DNA of 64,000 nt from Parahoeflea olei (GCF_001703635.1 NZ_LQZT01000023.1:62001-126000); one strand, 5' to 3'; positions 1 to 9,937 are shown, counted from the first letter of the stretch. Translations and numbers: made by a program. Notes: generated from the sequence alone by a model not told the origin.

Positions 1-438
<438 letters not shown>

Positions 439-681
439 GAGGCCGCTATCCCTCTTCTTATTTTTTTGGGGGGCGCTTGAAACGCGCCCTCTTTCCCCTG
501 CCGTTTCTATAGCGTGTTTTTCGGGGGCGAAAACAAGAAAAATCCGCGTCGTGCAACCTTTTAGTTTTTCAATCGATTGAAATTGAAATTGCTAGCGATT
601 TCTACGGTTTGGCGGCCGATGTGGCGGGCTCACCGGATTTTTCACGCTTTGCATGTAACCAATTCTCGTCGGCAACCGCCG

Positions 682-1461
682 TTAACCTGTGCGTTTCAGA
701 AACCCGTCTTCCGCTACGGTAATGAGCAGCTTCTTGTCGATCCGGCTGTCGATCTCGAACTCCGGATGGGACTTGAGAAAGGCGTGGACCGCGGTCTTCG
801 GGCTGTCGCCCGGCCCCCAGGGACGGTGCTCGGAAAACACCGCCGGCATGTCCTCGACCACGGTGTCGAACACGATGCAGTAGCTGCCCGGCGAGACCAG
901 CGGCGCATAGGCCTCGAGCTCGGCGAGCACATGGTCGTGGGCGTGGTTGGAATCGAGGCAGACCAGGACCCGGTTGGCCCCTGCAGCGACGGCGCGGACC
1001 TTCTCGATGGTCTCTTCGGCGATGCTCGAGCCCTCGATCATCTCGATGCGTGCGGACAACGGATGCGCCTCGATGGCCTGGCGGTTGTGGGCGCGGATGT
1101 CGATGTCGATGCCAAGCACCTTGCGCGCGGGCTTCTTCGGATCGAGCAGTTCGCCGCGTTCGGTGGCGTCGCACAGGTCCAGAAGCGCGAGAAGCGAGGC
1201 CGAATAGATCAGCGAGCCGCCATGGGCGATGCCGGTTTCGATGATCAGGTCGGGCCGGATCTTCCAGACCAGTTCCTGCAGCGCCCAGGTGTCGTTCGGC
1301 ACCTGGATCGCCGGCCGTCCGAGCCAGGTGAAGTTGTAGGTCCATTTGTAGGGCGTGGCCTCGCGGATCCAGATCCGCGACAGCGCCTGCAGGTCGGCAT
1401 CGGCCACCAGGCCGTCGATATTGTGCTCCACTTCAGCGCGGAATTGTTCATGCGGGTCCAT
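682..1461 (-). CDS. CmcI/RmnT-type SAM methyltransferase (cephalosporin hydroxylase family)
   Basis: A 259-residue protein of the RMNT_CmcI family, which includes rhamnosyl O-methyltransferases and the misnamed cephalosporin hydroxylases. Visible motifs are the SAM-binding loop ETGIAHGGS (about residues 75-83), GIDIDIR (117-123) and LDSNHAHDHV (169-178), then IVFDT. The ATG at 1459-1461 has AAGGAG just upstream on the minus strand. It overlaps the end of the WbqC-like gene by 14 bp, so the two are probably co-translated. Beside two glycosyltransferases it most likely O-methylates or otherwise modifies a surface sugar. That role is inferred from context; the acceptor is unknown. Confidence 0.85.
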   Translation of the reverse strand: MDPHEQFRAEVEHNIDGLVADADLQALSRIWIREATPYKWTYNFTWLGRPAIQVPNDTWALQELVWKIRPDLIIETGIAHGGSLIYSASLLALLDLCDATERGELLDPKKPARKVLGIDIDIRAHNRQAIEAHPLSARIEMIEGSSIAEETIEKVRAVAAGANRVLVCLDSNHAHDHVLAELEAYAPLVSPGSYCIVFDTVVEDMPAVFSEHRPWGPGDSPKTAVHAFLKSHPEFEIDSRIDKKLLITVAEDGFLKRTG

Positions 1462-2173
1462 TCAGGAACTCCTTCCAGTTTCGCGTCTCCGACACGATGT
1501 TGGCGCGGCCGGCGCGGCCGCAATTGGCGACCAGGTCGAGGCCGGTGACATGCGGTGTGAAAGCGCCGTGCGGCTGCGGGTAGGGCAGGCGCCGGTAGTC
1601 CATGTAGGACACCGTCACCCCGTTGGCCTCGAACAGGCCGTGATCGAGATAGTTGCGGGCGCCGTGACCGGTGATGTAGTCGGTGCCGCCCACCGCCTTG
1701 ACCAGCGCCAGCAGGCGCTCGCTGGCCGAGCCGCCGACGCCGAAATCGCGCGAATCGAGAAAGCGCGTGTCCGCGTCGAGTCCGAAATAGCGGCTCAGCG
1801 CCATCATGCTGGCGCGGGCAAGGCCGCTCAGGCTGTCATGGGCGCCGGCAAGCACCGCCTCCAGCATCCCGAGCGCATCGTCGGCGAAGGGGGTGGCACG
1901 GACGCTCTCCCCCAGCAGCCCGCTATGCCGCTTGCCCCAGTCTTCGACCGGCTGGATCCTGACCTGGTCGATCGTCTGGCCGCGATGGTAGCCGCTGAGC
2001 GGCACCGTCATCCAGGCGGTGCCGCCGGGGATCTTCACCTGGCTGCGGTTGAAGAAGCTGTTGCGGATGAACTGCACGTCATCGAAATGGATCACCACAT
2101 CGGCGAGCCGGATCTGCTCGAGCATCCCCACCCACGGGAAATACATCGACTGGCTGACGACCACCCGGCACAT
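1448..2173 (-). CDS. WbqC-like family protein
   Basis: A 241-residue protein whose N-terminus (SQSMYFPWVGMLEQI) and following FDDVQFIRNSFFNR region match the WbqC family, found in O-antigen and other glycan gene clusters and of uncertain biochemical role. The open frame extends upstream to 2257, but those extra 28 residues are Arg/Gly-rich and unlike the family, so the ATG at 2171-2173 is preferred. The gene follows a glycosyltransferase after 126 bp and overlaps the CmcI-like methyltransferase gene downstream. Context suggests it helps build or transfer a modified sugar or amino-sugar residue; this is inference. Confidence 0.83.
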   Translation of the reverse strand: MCRVVVSQSMYFPWVGMLEQIRLADVVIHFDDVQFIRNSFFNRSQVKIPGGTAWMTVPLSGYHRGQTIDQVRIQPVEDWGKRHSGLLGESVRATPFADDALGMLEAVLAGAHDSLSGLARASMMALSRYFGLDADTRFLDSRDFGVGGSASERLLALVKAVGGTDYITGHGARNYLDHGLFEANGVTVSYMDYRRLPYPQPHGAFTPHVTGLDLVANCGRAGRANIVSETRNWKEFLNGPA

Positions 2174-2299
2174 GGTCACGACGACCCGTCGCCGGCGGGG
2201 AAAGCCGGGCCGGCCGATGCCGCGGGCGCCGGTCCTGCCGGAACGATGCTCGTCCATCCCATGTCGGTCGTCCCCCTGCGCGCCGGCCGAAAGCCCGGT

Positions 2300-3472
2300 C
2301 TATTCCGCCAGCCGGCCTTCGAGAAGCCTGACCGGGAACAGCATGCCATTGATGATCTTGTAATATTCGGCCGCGGTCTGGGCGTCGCCGATCGCCATGT
2401 CGAGCGACAGGTTGCCTTCGGCATGGCCCAGGAATTTCGGCACGTCGGCCCGGTAGCGGTAGACCGGATTGAACAGTTTCAGCGCTGCTTCGCCGCGCCA
2501 GGCCTGGATCGCCGCGGCATAGGCCGCCTTCTTGCGCTCGAAGACGGCGCGGTCGGTCTCGGTCTCGCAATTTCCGGCGCAGGCCTTGATGAAGCCCTCT
2601 TCCCAGCCGGTGAGTTCGATGCCGTAGCGCTGCTTGAACCATTCGATGGTGTGGGCGACCGAGGCGGTGATGCCGAGTTCGATCGGGAACGGGAAATCCT
2701 GCGCCTCGAGTTCGGCGTCGTTCTCGGCGCGGAAGGTCTTGAGCCGTTCGAGGCCGAGCTGCTCGTCGCGCAGGCCGGCGGTGTTGGAGGCCTTGCAGGC
2801 GCCGAACACCGACAGCGGCCGTTCCCAGTAGATGCAGGCGTCGGCCATCATCACGGTCTTGCAGATGTTGTCGTAGTCGACATTCGCATGTTCGAAGTAG
2901 CGATCGGAAAAGGCATCCCGGATCCGCTCCATCAGGTCCCGCTTGAGCGCGCCGTGATAGACCCCGAACGAGCAGGCCGGCCTGTCCTTGGCGCCCTCCC
3001 AGAAGAACATGCGGCGCATCAGGTCCTTCTTGTCCATGTGCACCAGATGGCTTCCGGTGGGGATCTTGGTGATCTCGCGCCCGCCCCGGGCATCGGGCCA
3101 GATGAAGTAGGAGCGGCCCCAGGTGAAGGCGTCGACATGGGGCACCTTGAGGCTGGTCACGCGCAGCGCCTCGCACAGGTCCGGGTCGAGATAGTCGTCG
3201 TCGCCGATGAAGCTGATCCATTCCCCGCGCGCATGCGGCGGCATCCTCTCCCAGTTGGACCTGAGCGAGAGCGTCCGCTGCTCGGGCGCAAGCAGCCGCA
3301 GCCGGGCATCGCCGATCTCCGCCACGAAGGTCGCGAGCGGCGCGGGATCGTCGGAATTGTCGCCGAGCAGGATCTCGAAATCGTCACGCGGCGAGGCCAG
3401 CATGTGGCGCACCGCGTCCATCGCATAGGTCTGGCGGTTGCGGGTGGGAATGCAGATCGTGAGCCGGGTCAT
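2300..3472 (-). CDS. Family 2-type glycosyltransferase, copy A
   Basis: A 390-residue GT-A fold glycosyltransferase. The N-terminus carries ICIPTRNRQTY and GDNSDD, and about 100 residues in GDDDYLDP supplies the acidic metal/nucleotide-sugar-binding motif. The start is the ATG at 3470-3472, which overlaps the stop of the upstream paralogue (ATGA-type, 4 bp). A longer frame to 3751 exists but only adds out-of-family sequence lying inside that paralogue. It resembles its upstream neighbour over the full length (shared N-terminus, GDDDY motif, a similar W-F-x-x-x-Y-G-x-[ED]-L-T-G region near the C-terminal third), so the pair looks like an old tandem duplication. Donor and acceptor sugars cannot be deduced. 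Confidence 0.88.
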   Translation of the reverse strand: MTRLTICIPTRNRQTYAMDAVRHMLASPRDDFEILLGDNSDDPAPLATFVAEIGDARLRLLAPEQRTLSLRSNWERMPPHARGEWISFIGDDDYLDPDLCEALRVTSLKVPHVDAFTWGRSYFIWPDARGGREITKIPTGSHLVHMDKKDLMRRMFFWEGAKDRPACSFGVYHGALKRDLMERIRDAFSDRYFEHANVDYDNICKTVMMADACIYWERPLSVFGACKASNTAGLRDEQLGLERLKTFRAENDAELEAQDFPFPIELGITASVAHTIEWFKQRYGIELTGWEEGFIKACAGNCETETDRAVFERKKAAYAAAIQAWRGEAALKLFNPVYRYRADVPKFLGHAEGNLSLDMAIGDAQTAAEYYKIINGMLFPVRLLEGRLAE

Positions 3473-4671
3473 CGGGCAAAGGTCCGTGCGCCGCTGGCCA
3501 CGACGTCGATGGGCAGGATGGTATGTTCGCCGAAGCGGTAGAACTCGAACGGCGTTTCGGACGGCACCGCCTCTTCGCGGATGTAGAGATAATCCTTGAG
3601 CACGCCCGAAAACTCGTTGACGGAGCGGCTGCCCTGGAACGGCGCGGGCTTGAAGCAGTCGCGCCAGCGGCCGCCCTCCCAGGCCTCGAAACCGCGCTCG
3701 AAATAGCCCTTCCTGAGCTCGTATTCCGCCTCTTCGGTCGTCGCGGCGCATTCATCCATCGCGGCATGGGCGAAGTTCTCGGGAAAGCCCGTGAGATCGA
3801 CGCCATAGGTGCGGCAGAACCAGGAGGTGGTGGAGGCGGTCACGGCGCAGTTGGAGACGCCCACGCCGGTGAGCGGGAAGGGAAACACCGGATCGTTCAT
3901 GTCGACGGTGCCCTCGGATTCCTTGAGGAAGACCTTGGCATGCTTGACGGTGGACTGGCGCTTGCGCGCGCCGGCCGAGTTGGAGGCGGCGCCTGCGCCG
4001 AGCACGGAAAGCGGGCGCTGGCAGAACACCAGCATGCGCGCTTCGTGGATCACCTTGCAGGAGCTTTCGAAGTCCACGTTCGGGTGCTCGAAGTAGCGGC
4101 CGCCGAACTTCCGCTTGATCCGCTCCATCAGCGACTTGCGGACGGCGCCGTGATAGGCGCCGAAACCGGCCGACGGGCGCCGGCTGCGTTCGGTCCAGCG
4201 ATACAGCCGGTCCTGCAGCAGCGACTTGATGGCGACATGGGTCTCATGCGTCACCGGCACCACCGACAGCGCCGGCTCCGGGCGGTTGTCGGGCCAGTTG
4301 AAATGCATCCGCGACCAGCCCACCGCCTCGACTTCCGGATAGAGCCGCTCGTAGGATTTGAGCATCAGCACCAGTTTCGGATCGATGTAATCGTCATCGC
4401 CGATCACCGAGATCCAGCGGCCGCGCACCTCGCCGGCCAGCCGCTCCCAGTTGCCCACCATCGGCAGCACCCGGTCGGCGGGGCCGATCAGCCGGAAGCG
4501 GGGATCATGAAAATCGTTGGCGAAGAAATCGGCGAGCACCGACCCGTCGTCGGAATTGTCGCCGACGATGACCTCGAAATCGTCCCGATCGGATGCGGCC
4601 AGCGCACGGATCGTCTCGATGCAATAGCTCTGCCTGTTACGGGTCGGCAGGCAGATGGAGAGGTAGGTCAT
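3469..4671 (-). CDS. Family 2-type glycosyltransferase, copy B
   Basis: A 400-residue glycosyltransferase beginning MTYLSICLPTRNRQSY, with VIVGDNSDD and GDDDYIDP as nucleotide-sugar-binding motifs. It is the first gene of the four-gene minus-strand cluster 4671-682 and overlaps the next gene by 4 bp, a sign of translational coupling. It is a full-length paralogue of that gene. No signal peptide or membrane segment is evident, so it should act at the cytoplasmic face during glycan assembly. Likely target: a surface polysaccharide or glycoprotein, inferred from the WbqC and CmcI-like neighbours. Confidence 0.88.
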   Translation of the reverse strand: MTYLSICLPTRNRQSYCIETIRALAASDRDDFEVIVGDNSDDGSVLADFFANDFHDPRFRLIGPADRVLPMVGNWERLAGEVRGRWISVIGDDDYIDPKLVLMLKSYERLYPEVEAVGWSRMHFNWPDNRPEPALSVVPVTHETHVAIKSLLQDRLYRWTERSRRPSAGFGAYHGAVRKSLMERIKRKFGGRYFEHPNVDFESSCKVIHEARMLVFCQRPLSVLGAGAASNSAGARKRQSTVKHAKVFLKESEGTVDMNDPVFPFPLTGVGVSNCAVTASTTSWFCRTYGVDLTGFPENFAHAAMDECAATTEEAEYELRKGYFERGFEAWEGGRWRDCFKPAPFQGSRSVNEFSGVLKDYLYIREEAVPSETPFEFYRFGEHTILPIDVVASGARTFAR

Positions 4672-4826
4672 CTGGTCTCTTCGTGTGAGCTCTTTGACCG
4701 CCTAACCTGTCAGGCCAAGCTTGCCCCATGCTTGCCAAGAGCGGGCTTTTCCGACGCGCGGGGCTGGATTTCGCCGCGGATTCCTGCTCGATTGGGTCCG
4801 ATTGCACTCTCGTGGCGGAGAAATAC

Positions 4827-6041
4827 GTGAAAATCAGCGATGTCACGACCTTCGTGGTGGCCAATCCTCCGCCGCAGACCGGCGGCCGCTATTTCCTGTT
4901 CGTCAAGCTCACGACCGATGGCGGGGTAATCGGCTATGGCGAGGCCTATGACGCGGCCTTCGATCCGCACCTGACCGCGAAGCTGATCGAGGATGTCGCC
5001 GCGCGTTACCTCGTGGGCCGCGATCCGCACGACATCGAGACCTTCTTCCGGCTGTGCTATTCCTCGGGCTTCTCGCAGCGGCCGGACATGACCATGATGG
5101 CCTGCACTTCCGCGCTGGAGATGGCCTGCTGGGACATCATCGGCAAGGAGGCGGGCAAGCCGGTGCACAAGCTGATCGGCGGGCGCGTGCACGAGGGGCT
5201 GAGGTCCTACACCTATCTCTATCCCGCCACCGGCAGCGCCGATCCGCTTGCGACCGACAGCAAGACCAATGTCTACAACGACCCGGATCTCGCCGCCGAG
5301 GCGGCGATCGAGGCGGTCCGGCAGGGGTTCACCGCCGTCAAGTTCGATCCCGCCGGTCCCTACCGCGTGCAGGGCGGCCACCAGCCGCTCCTGACCGACA
5401 TCGACCTGTCGGCGCGCATGGTCCATGCCGTGCGCGAGGCCGTGGGCACAAAGGCCGACATCCTGTTCGGCACGCATGGCCAGTTCACCGCCGCGGGCGC
5501 GATCCGCATGGCGCGCGCGATCGAGGCCGCCGATCCGCTGTGGTTCGAGGAGCCGGTGCCGCCGGACCAGGTCGGCGCCATGGCCGAAGTCGCGCGTGCG
5601 ACCTCGATCCCCGTTGCCGCCGGCGAGCGGCTGGTCTCCAAGGTCGAGTTCGCGCGGCTGATCGAGGCCCGCGCCGCGGCGATCCTGCAGCCCAATCTCG
5701 GCCGCTCCGGCGGGCTGCTGGAAACCAAGAAGATCGCCGGCATGGCCGAGGCCTTCGGCATCCAGATCGCCCCGCACTGCTATTGCGGGCCGCTGGTGGC
5801 CGCCGCCAATATCCAGCTCGCCGCGACCTTGCCCAACTTTCTGGTGCTGGAATCGATCAAGACCTGGGACGGGTTTTACGCCGAGGTGCTCAAGGAGAAG
5901 ATCCGCTGGGAGGACGGCTACGTGATCCCGTCCGACGAGCCCGGCCTCGGCGTCGAACTCGACGAGGCGGTGTGCGCGGCCAACCCTTGGAGCGGCGACA
6001 AGCTGCATCTGGAAATGACGCGCGAGCCGATCCGCTTCTGA
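4827..6041 (+). CDS. Mandelate racemase/muconate lactonizing enzyme family protein (sugar-acid dehydratase-like)
   Basis: A 404-residue enolase-superfamily protein. Visible landmarks are VKFDPAG (Lys near the second third), FGTHGQF, WFEEPVPP, AAGERL, QPNLGRSGG and APHCYCGP, matching the galactonate-dehydratase-like branch that dehydrates sugar acids using Mg2+. The GTG at 4827 is chosen because family similarity starts at KISDVTTFVV; an ATG at 4728 in frame would add 33 atypical residues. At the position where the first metal-ligand Asp normally sits, the sequence reads GTHGQ with no Asp. The gene converges with the VOC gene with no gap. Substrate is unknown; aldonate or aldarate is the family expectation. 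Confidence 0.85.
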   Translation: MKISDVTTFVVANPPPQTGGRYFLFVKLTTDGGVIGYGEAYDAAFDPHLTAKLIEDVAARYLVGRDPHDIETFFRLCYSSGFSQRPDMTMMACTSALEMACWDIIGKEAGKPVHKLIGGRVHEGLRSYTYLYPATGSADPLATDSKTNVYNDPDLAAEAAIEAVRQGFTAVKFDPAGPYRVQGGHQPLLTDIDLSARMVHAVREAVGTKADILFGTHGQFTAAGAIRMARAIEAADPLWFEEPVPPDQVGAMAEVARATSIPVAAGERLVSKVEFARLIEARAAAILQPNLGRSGGLLETKKIAGMAEAFGIQIAPHCYCGPLVAAANIQLAATLPNFLVLESIKTWDGFYAEVLKEKIRWEDGYVIPSDEPGLGVELDEAVCAANPWSGDKLHLEMTREPIRF

Positions 6042-6437
6042 TCAGACAGGGACGATCTGCTTGTCCCAGTCCGGATCGTCGAAACTCTGGATTTCGACGC
6101 GGTAGCCGTCGGGCGAGAGAAACAGCGACGAATAGACGCCGAAGCGGGCGCTGTGCTTGGGTCCGCTTACATACTCCACGCCCTTGGCCTCGAGAAAGGC
6201 GCGCCAGCCATCGACATCGGGCGACACGATGGTGAGCGTCACGCCCGCCGTGCCGCGCGGCCGGTCGGGCAGGTTGCAGATGCCAATATAGCTCAGGGGC
6301 GTGAGCCGGTAGATGTGGCAGGCGCCCTGGTCGACCATGAATTCGAGCTCCATCACCTCGCGCAGGAAGCGCGAGCCGCGCTCGAGATCGTCGGTATAGG
6401 TGAACACGATGGACTGGCTGATCGGCGGTCTGGTCAT
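6042..6437 (-). CDS. VOC (glyoxalase/bleomycin resistance/dioxygenase) family protein
   Basis: A 131-residue single-module VOC protein: [20 protein letters not shown] opens a first beta-alpha-beta half, and [12 protein letters not shown] closes the second, as in lactoylglutathione-lyase-like enzymes that bind a divalent metal. The ATG at 6435-6437 is preferred over an in-frame start at 6524 because the extra 29 residues lack family character. Its stop codon directly abuts the stop of the convergent dehydratase gene. The substrate is unknown; the neighbour suggests a carbohydrate acid or aldehyde link, but that is weak. Confidence 0.8.
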   Translation of the reverse strand: MTRPPISQSIVFTYTDDLERGSRFLREVMELEFMVDQGACHIYRLTPLSYIGICNLPDRPRGTAGVTLTIVSPDVDGWRAFLEAKGVEYVSGPKHSARFGVYSSLFLSPDGYRVEIQSFDDPDWDKQIVPV

Positions 6438-6619
6438 GCGCGGGCTCCTGTCATTGGCTGCAGCACTGCCTTCCGTCGCCGGGGTCTGGCAAGCCATGCC
6501 GGGGCTTCGTCCAGCGCTTTGCACAGGTGCGGCAGCCGCGCCGCTTGACCTCGGCGCGTCATTTCAGGCAAACGGGCGCCAGCACCCCGCGCCGCGCGCT
6601 TATGATCGAGGAAACCGCC

Positions 6620-7306
6620 GTGACCCGTCCCCTGCTGATCGCCCCGTCCGTCCTGTCGGCTGACTTTTCGCGCCTGGGCGATGACATCGAGGGCGTGGTG
6701 CGCGCCGGCGCCGACTGGATCCATCTCGACGTGATGGACGGCCATTTCGTGCCCAACATCACCTTCGGCCCCGGCATCATCAAATCCGTGCGCCCGCGCA
6801 CGGAGGCGGTGTTCGACTGCCATCTGATGATCGAGCCCTGCGATCCCTATCTCGAGGCCTTCGCCGAGGCCGGCTGCGACATCATCACCGTGCATGCGGA
6901 AGCGACCAAGCATCTCGACCGCTCGCTGCAGGCGATCCGCGCGCTCGGCAAGAAGGCCGGCGTCTCGCTCAATCCCTCGACGCCCGAAACCGTGCTCGAC
7001 TATGTGCTCGACCGGCTCGACCTGATCCTCTTGATGACCGTCAATCCCGGCTTCGGCGGCCAGGCCTTCATCCCGTCGGTGGTCGACAAGGTCGCCAAAG
7101 TGAAAAAGATGATCGGCGACCGGCCGATCCATATCGAGATCGACGGCGGCGTCACGCCCGCGACCGCGCCCCTGGTCACCGCCGCCGGCGCCGACGTGCT
7201 GGTCGCGGGTTCGGCCGTGTTCAAGGGGGCCGGTGAAGCCGACTGGGCGAAAAACATTGCCGCCATACGCGAGGCAGGCGAGGCCGGTCAGCGCGGCGAA
7301 GCTTAA
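6620..7306 (+). CDS. rpe: Ribulose-phosphate 3-epimerase
   Basis: A 228-residue TIM-barrel enzyme that interconverts D-ribulose 5-phosphate and D-xylulose 5-phosphate in the pentose phosphate pathway. Diagnostic motifs are [22 protein letters not shown] (metal and first catalytic Asp), [12 protein letters not shown] and EIDGGV (second catalytic Asp), followed by [13 protein letters not shown] for phosphate binding. The GTG at 6620 has GAGGA a suitable distance upstream and gives the usual family length; an ATG at 6602 would add six residues. The gene ends just before an AT-rich patch. Confidence 0.95.
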   Translation: MTRPLLIAPSVLSADFSRLGDDIEGVVRAGADWIHLDVMDGHFVPNITFGPGIIKSVRPRTEAVFDCHLMIEPCDPYLEAFAEAGCDIITVHAEATKHLDRSLQAIRALGKKAGVSLNPSTPETVLDYVLDRLDLILLMTVNPGFGGQAFIPSVVDKVAKVKKMIGDRPIHIEIDGGVTPATAPLVTAAGADVLVAGSAVFKGAGEADWAKNIAAIREAGEAGQRGEA

Positions 7307-7432
7307 TCAGGCATTTATTATATAGCGACCTGTCGCCCAGTGCTGTTCGCAACGGCACCAGCAATCCCCTCGCCAAGATGCTTCTCTAAATGCTAGGTTG
7401 TGTGCGCGTAGAGATGCAAGGAGGTAAGGCCG

Positions 7433-8338
7433 ATGAACTCCAAACGCTATGGCGCTAATGAACTGGAACACGAAGGCTGTGAACTTCGTCGAATACACGC
7501 ACACTCAAACGAGCAAAAGGCTCTCGTCTATTGGCTTGGCTTCTTGAGAGGGATCCTGGCGAGTGGGAAATTTGAGGTTTCGGAACATTTACCCCTGCTT
7601 GCAGAAGCAAAGAACTTCCTATTGCTTCTAAATGATCCAGATGCCTTGGAGCTTATCGACGATCTTCGAATTTGGGCCAATAAACCCAAAGAGATATATG
7701 AAATTATTGAGAATATAATAGATATTCGATCCAGAGATGTGTCGATATTGGATGAGAAGAGCAAAATTAATGAGATATATGGATTCTGTGCCGGAATTGC
7801 GTGCGATAATGTTATAACAGAAAGGGAAGTTCGTGTTCTTCTTTCAAAAATAAATAATACCCCTGAGATTCAGGGCAGCGGAAAAATTAAAAGGCTCAAG
7901 TATGCGGCCGAGATGTCAATTTCTGATGGATTGATAACGGCTGAAGAGTCTGATGATATTTGCAAGTGGATCAGTCATTTAGTGGGTGATAGTGCCACTG
8001 ACACCGGTATTGCTACCTTTGGCAACGTGGGTGTTATGGAAGGCGCTTTGGAAGACGTGAGTTCTCTCATTTTCGAAGACAGGATGTTTGTACTAACAGG
8101 GCGTTTCACCTTGGGTCCCCGAAAGGTTGTCGAGGGATTGATCGCTGACCGTGGTGGACGCCACAAAAAAACCGTCTGTCGGAAAACGAACTATCTGGTC
8201 TTTTCCACTGAAGCATCCAGGGACTGGCGGCATAGCCATGAAGGGCTGAAAATAATGCGTGCGTTGGAGCTTCGCGAGGAAGGCAAAGGGCCTGATTTGG
8301 TCAGCGAATCCCTGCTGGCACAGGCCTTTGGGATCTAG
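7433..8338 (+). CDS. BRCT-domain protein with three helical TerB/EF-hand-like repeats
   Basis: A 301-residue protein led by a near-perfect AAGGAGGT ribosome site. The C-terminal part (about 214-300) is a BRCT domain of the DNA-ligase type: MFVLTGRF, a central GG turn (241-242) and KTNYLVFS, used elsewhere for DNA-damage or replication protein contacts. The N-terminal two-thirds has three related segments at about 36-65, 117-140 and 155-185, each a small-residue helix followed by an acidic turn and Glu-rich helix (for example GFCAGIACDNVITERE and MSISDGLITAEES). Base composition from 7307 to about 8400 is strikingly AT-rich against GC-rich flanks, pointing to transfer. No partner gene, integrase or tRNA is seen. 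Function unknown; DNA repair or defence is a guess. Confidence 0.8.
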   Translation: MNSKRYGANELEHEGCELRRIHAHSNEQKALVYWLGFLRGILASGKFEVSEHLPLLAEAKNFLLLLNDPDALELIDDLRIWANKPKEIYEIIENIIDIRSRDVSILDEKSKINEIYGFCAGIACDNVITEREVRVLLSKINNTPEIQGSGKIKRLKYAAEMSISDGLITAEESDDICKWISHLVGDSATDTGIATFGNVGVMEGALEDVSSLIFEDRMFVLTGRFTLGPRKVVEGLIADRGGRHKKTVCRKTNYLVFSTEASRDWRHSHEGLKIMRALELREEGKGPDLVSESLLAQAFGI

Positions 8339-8482
8339 CTCCGAGAGCTCCCAACGGTTCTACGGATACTCAAATTCCAGATCCTGCTGAAGCTGAATTA
8401 CAGGTTCAGGTGCAGATCGCCCTCGGATGAAACGACAGGAGGGGGCCGCTTTTGGAGTAGCTGCTTTGCAAAGCGTCCGCCC

Positions 8483-9841
8483 TCAGTCGTCCAGATCCTC
8501 CGGCAGCGCCAGGTTGAGCGCAATCGCGATGGTGGCGGCGGGCAGCAGGCCGCTGGTCAAAAGGATCTGCGCGGTCTTGCCGAGATGCTGCAGCGCTTCG
8601 GGCACCAGTTGCAGCCCGAGGCTGATCGACAGGGCGGTGGCGAAGATCACCATGTTGCGCCGGTTCCAGTTGACGTCCGAGAGCATGTTGACGCCCGCGG
8701 CGCAGACCATGCCGAACATGACGATGACGCCGCCGCCGAGCACGTTGATCGGCACGGTGTTGATCAGCGCCCCGATCTTCGGCACGAAGCCGCAGACGAT
8801 CAGGAACAGCGCGCCGATGGTGACCACGTGCCGGCTCATCACGCCGGTCATGGCAATCAGCCCGACATTCTGCGAAAACGAGGTGTTGGGCAGGCCGCCG
8901 AACACGCCGGCGACCGCCGTGCCGAGCCCGTCGGCAAAGGTCGCGCCCTCGATCTCCTTGTCGGTCGCCTCGCGGCCCGCGCCGCCCTTGGTGATGCCGG
9001 AGGTGTCGCCCACGGTCTCGATCGCCGAGACGATCGCCATGAAGCACATGCCGACGATGATGGCGATGTTGAACTCGAAGCCCCATTTGAACGGGATCGG
9101 CAGGGCGAAATAGCCCGCGCGGCCCAAGCTCGTGAAATTGACCTGGCCCATCATCAGCGCCACGGCATAGCCCGCGAGGATGCCGATCAGCACGGCGGCG
9201 ACGGCGGCAAAGCCGCGCGCGAAGAACTTGACGGCCAGCGTGACCGCGATCACCACCAGCGCCGGCAGCCACATGGCGAGGCTGCCGAATTCCGGCTTGC
9301 CCATCAGCGGCACGCCGCCCGCGGCATACTGGACGCCGACCTTGACCAGCGCGAGCCCGATCATGAGCACGATCAGGCCGGTGACCAGCGGCGGCAGCAC
9401 ATGGCGGATGCGGCCGACGATGAAGCCCAAGCAGAAGTGGAACAGCCCGCCGATCATCACGCCGGTCATCAGGCCCGCAAGCCCGGCCGAGCCGAGCCCG
9501 GCCACCGCCGGGATCATGATCGGCACGAAGGCGAAGCTGGTGCCCTGGACGATCGGCAGCCGTGCGCCGACCGGGCCGAAGCCGATGGTCTGGAACAGCG
9601 TGGCGATGCCCGCGAACAGGAGCGACATCTGGATCATGTAGGTCATGTCGGGAAAGCCGAGCGCGCCCTGGTCCGAGCCGAAGCCGATGCCGGCGGCGCC
9701 GGCGACGATGATCGCCGGGGTGACGTTGGAGACGAACATCGCCAGCACGTGCTGGATCCCGAGCGGCACCGCCTTGGCGAGCGGCGGCGTATAGTCGGGG
9801 TCCCTGAGCTGATCCGCGGTTCCGAGCGAGAGGTCTGCCAT
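8483..9841 (-). CDS. NCS2-family nucleobase permease (uracil-xanthine type)
   Basis: A 452-residue inner-membrane permease rich in hydrophobic helices, with family landmarks GIQHVLAMFVSNVTPAII near the N-terminus, ARLPIVQGTSFAFVP, FSAIETVGDT-like IVSAIETVGDTSGIT, and GGLPNTSFSQNVGLIAMTG. The NCS2 family imports uracil, xanthine or urate with protons. A ribosome site (AAAGGA) precedes the ATG. It is downstream of allantoicase on the same strand, with a hairpin (9938-9960) between them, which favours a purine or ureide substrate such as xanthine or urate; this is inferred. Confidence 0.92.
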   Translation of the reverse strand: MADLSLGTADQLRDPDYTPPLAKAVPLGIQHVLAMFVSNVTPAIIVAGAAGIGFGSDQGALGFPDMTYMIQMSLLFAGIATLFQTIGFGPVGARLPIVQGTSFAFVPIMIPAVAGLGSAGLAGLMTGVMIGGLFHFCLGFIVGRIRHVLPPLVTGLIVLMIGLALVKVGVQYAAGGVPLMGKPEFGSLAMWLPALVVIAVTLAVKFFARGFAAVAAVLIGILAGYAVALMMGQVNFTSLGRAGYFALPIPFKWGFEFNIAIIVGMCFMAIVSAIETVGDTSGITKGGAGREATDKEIEGATFADGLGTAVAGVFGGLPNTSFSQNVGLIAMTGVMSRHVVTIGALFLIVCGFVPKIGALINTVPINVLGGGVIVMFGMVCAAGVNMLSDVNWNRRNMVIFATALSISLGLQLVPEALQHLGKTAQILLTSGLLPAATIAIALNLALPEDLDD

Positions 9842-9937
9842 TTCCGGTCCTTTCCCAAAGGGGCGCTGCCATGCGCGGGGCCGTCGCCCCCCAATGCGGC
9901 GACCCTGCTCAAAGACCGGCGGGCCTCGGCCCGTTCA

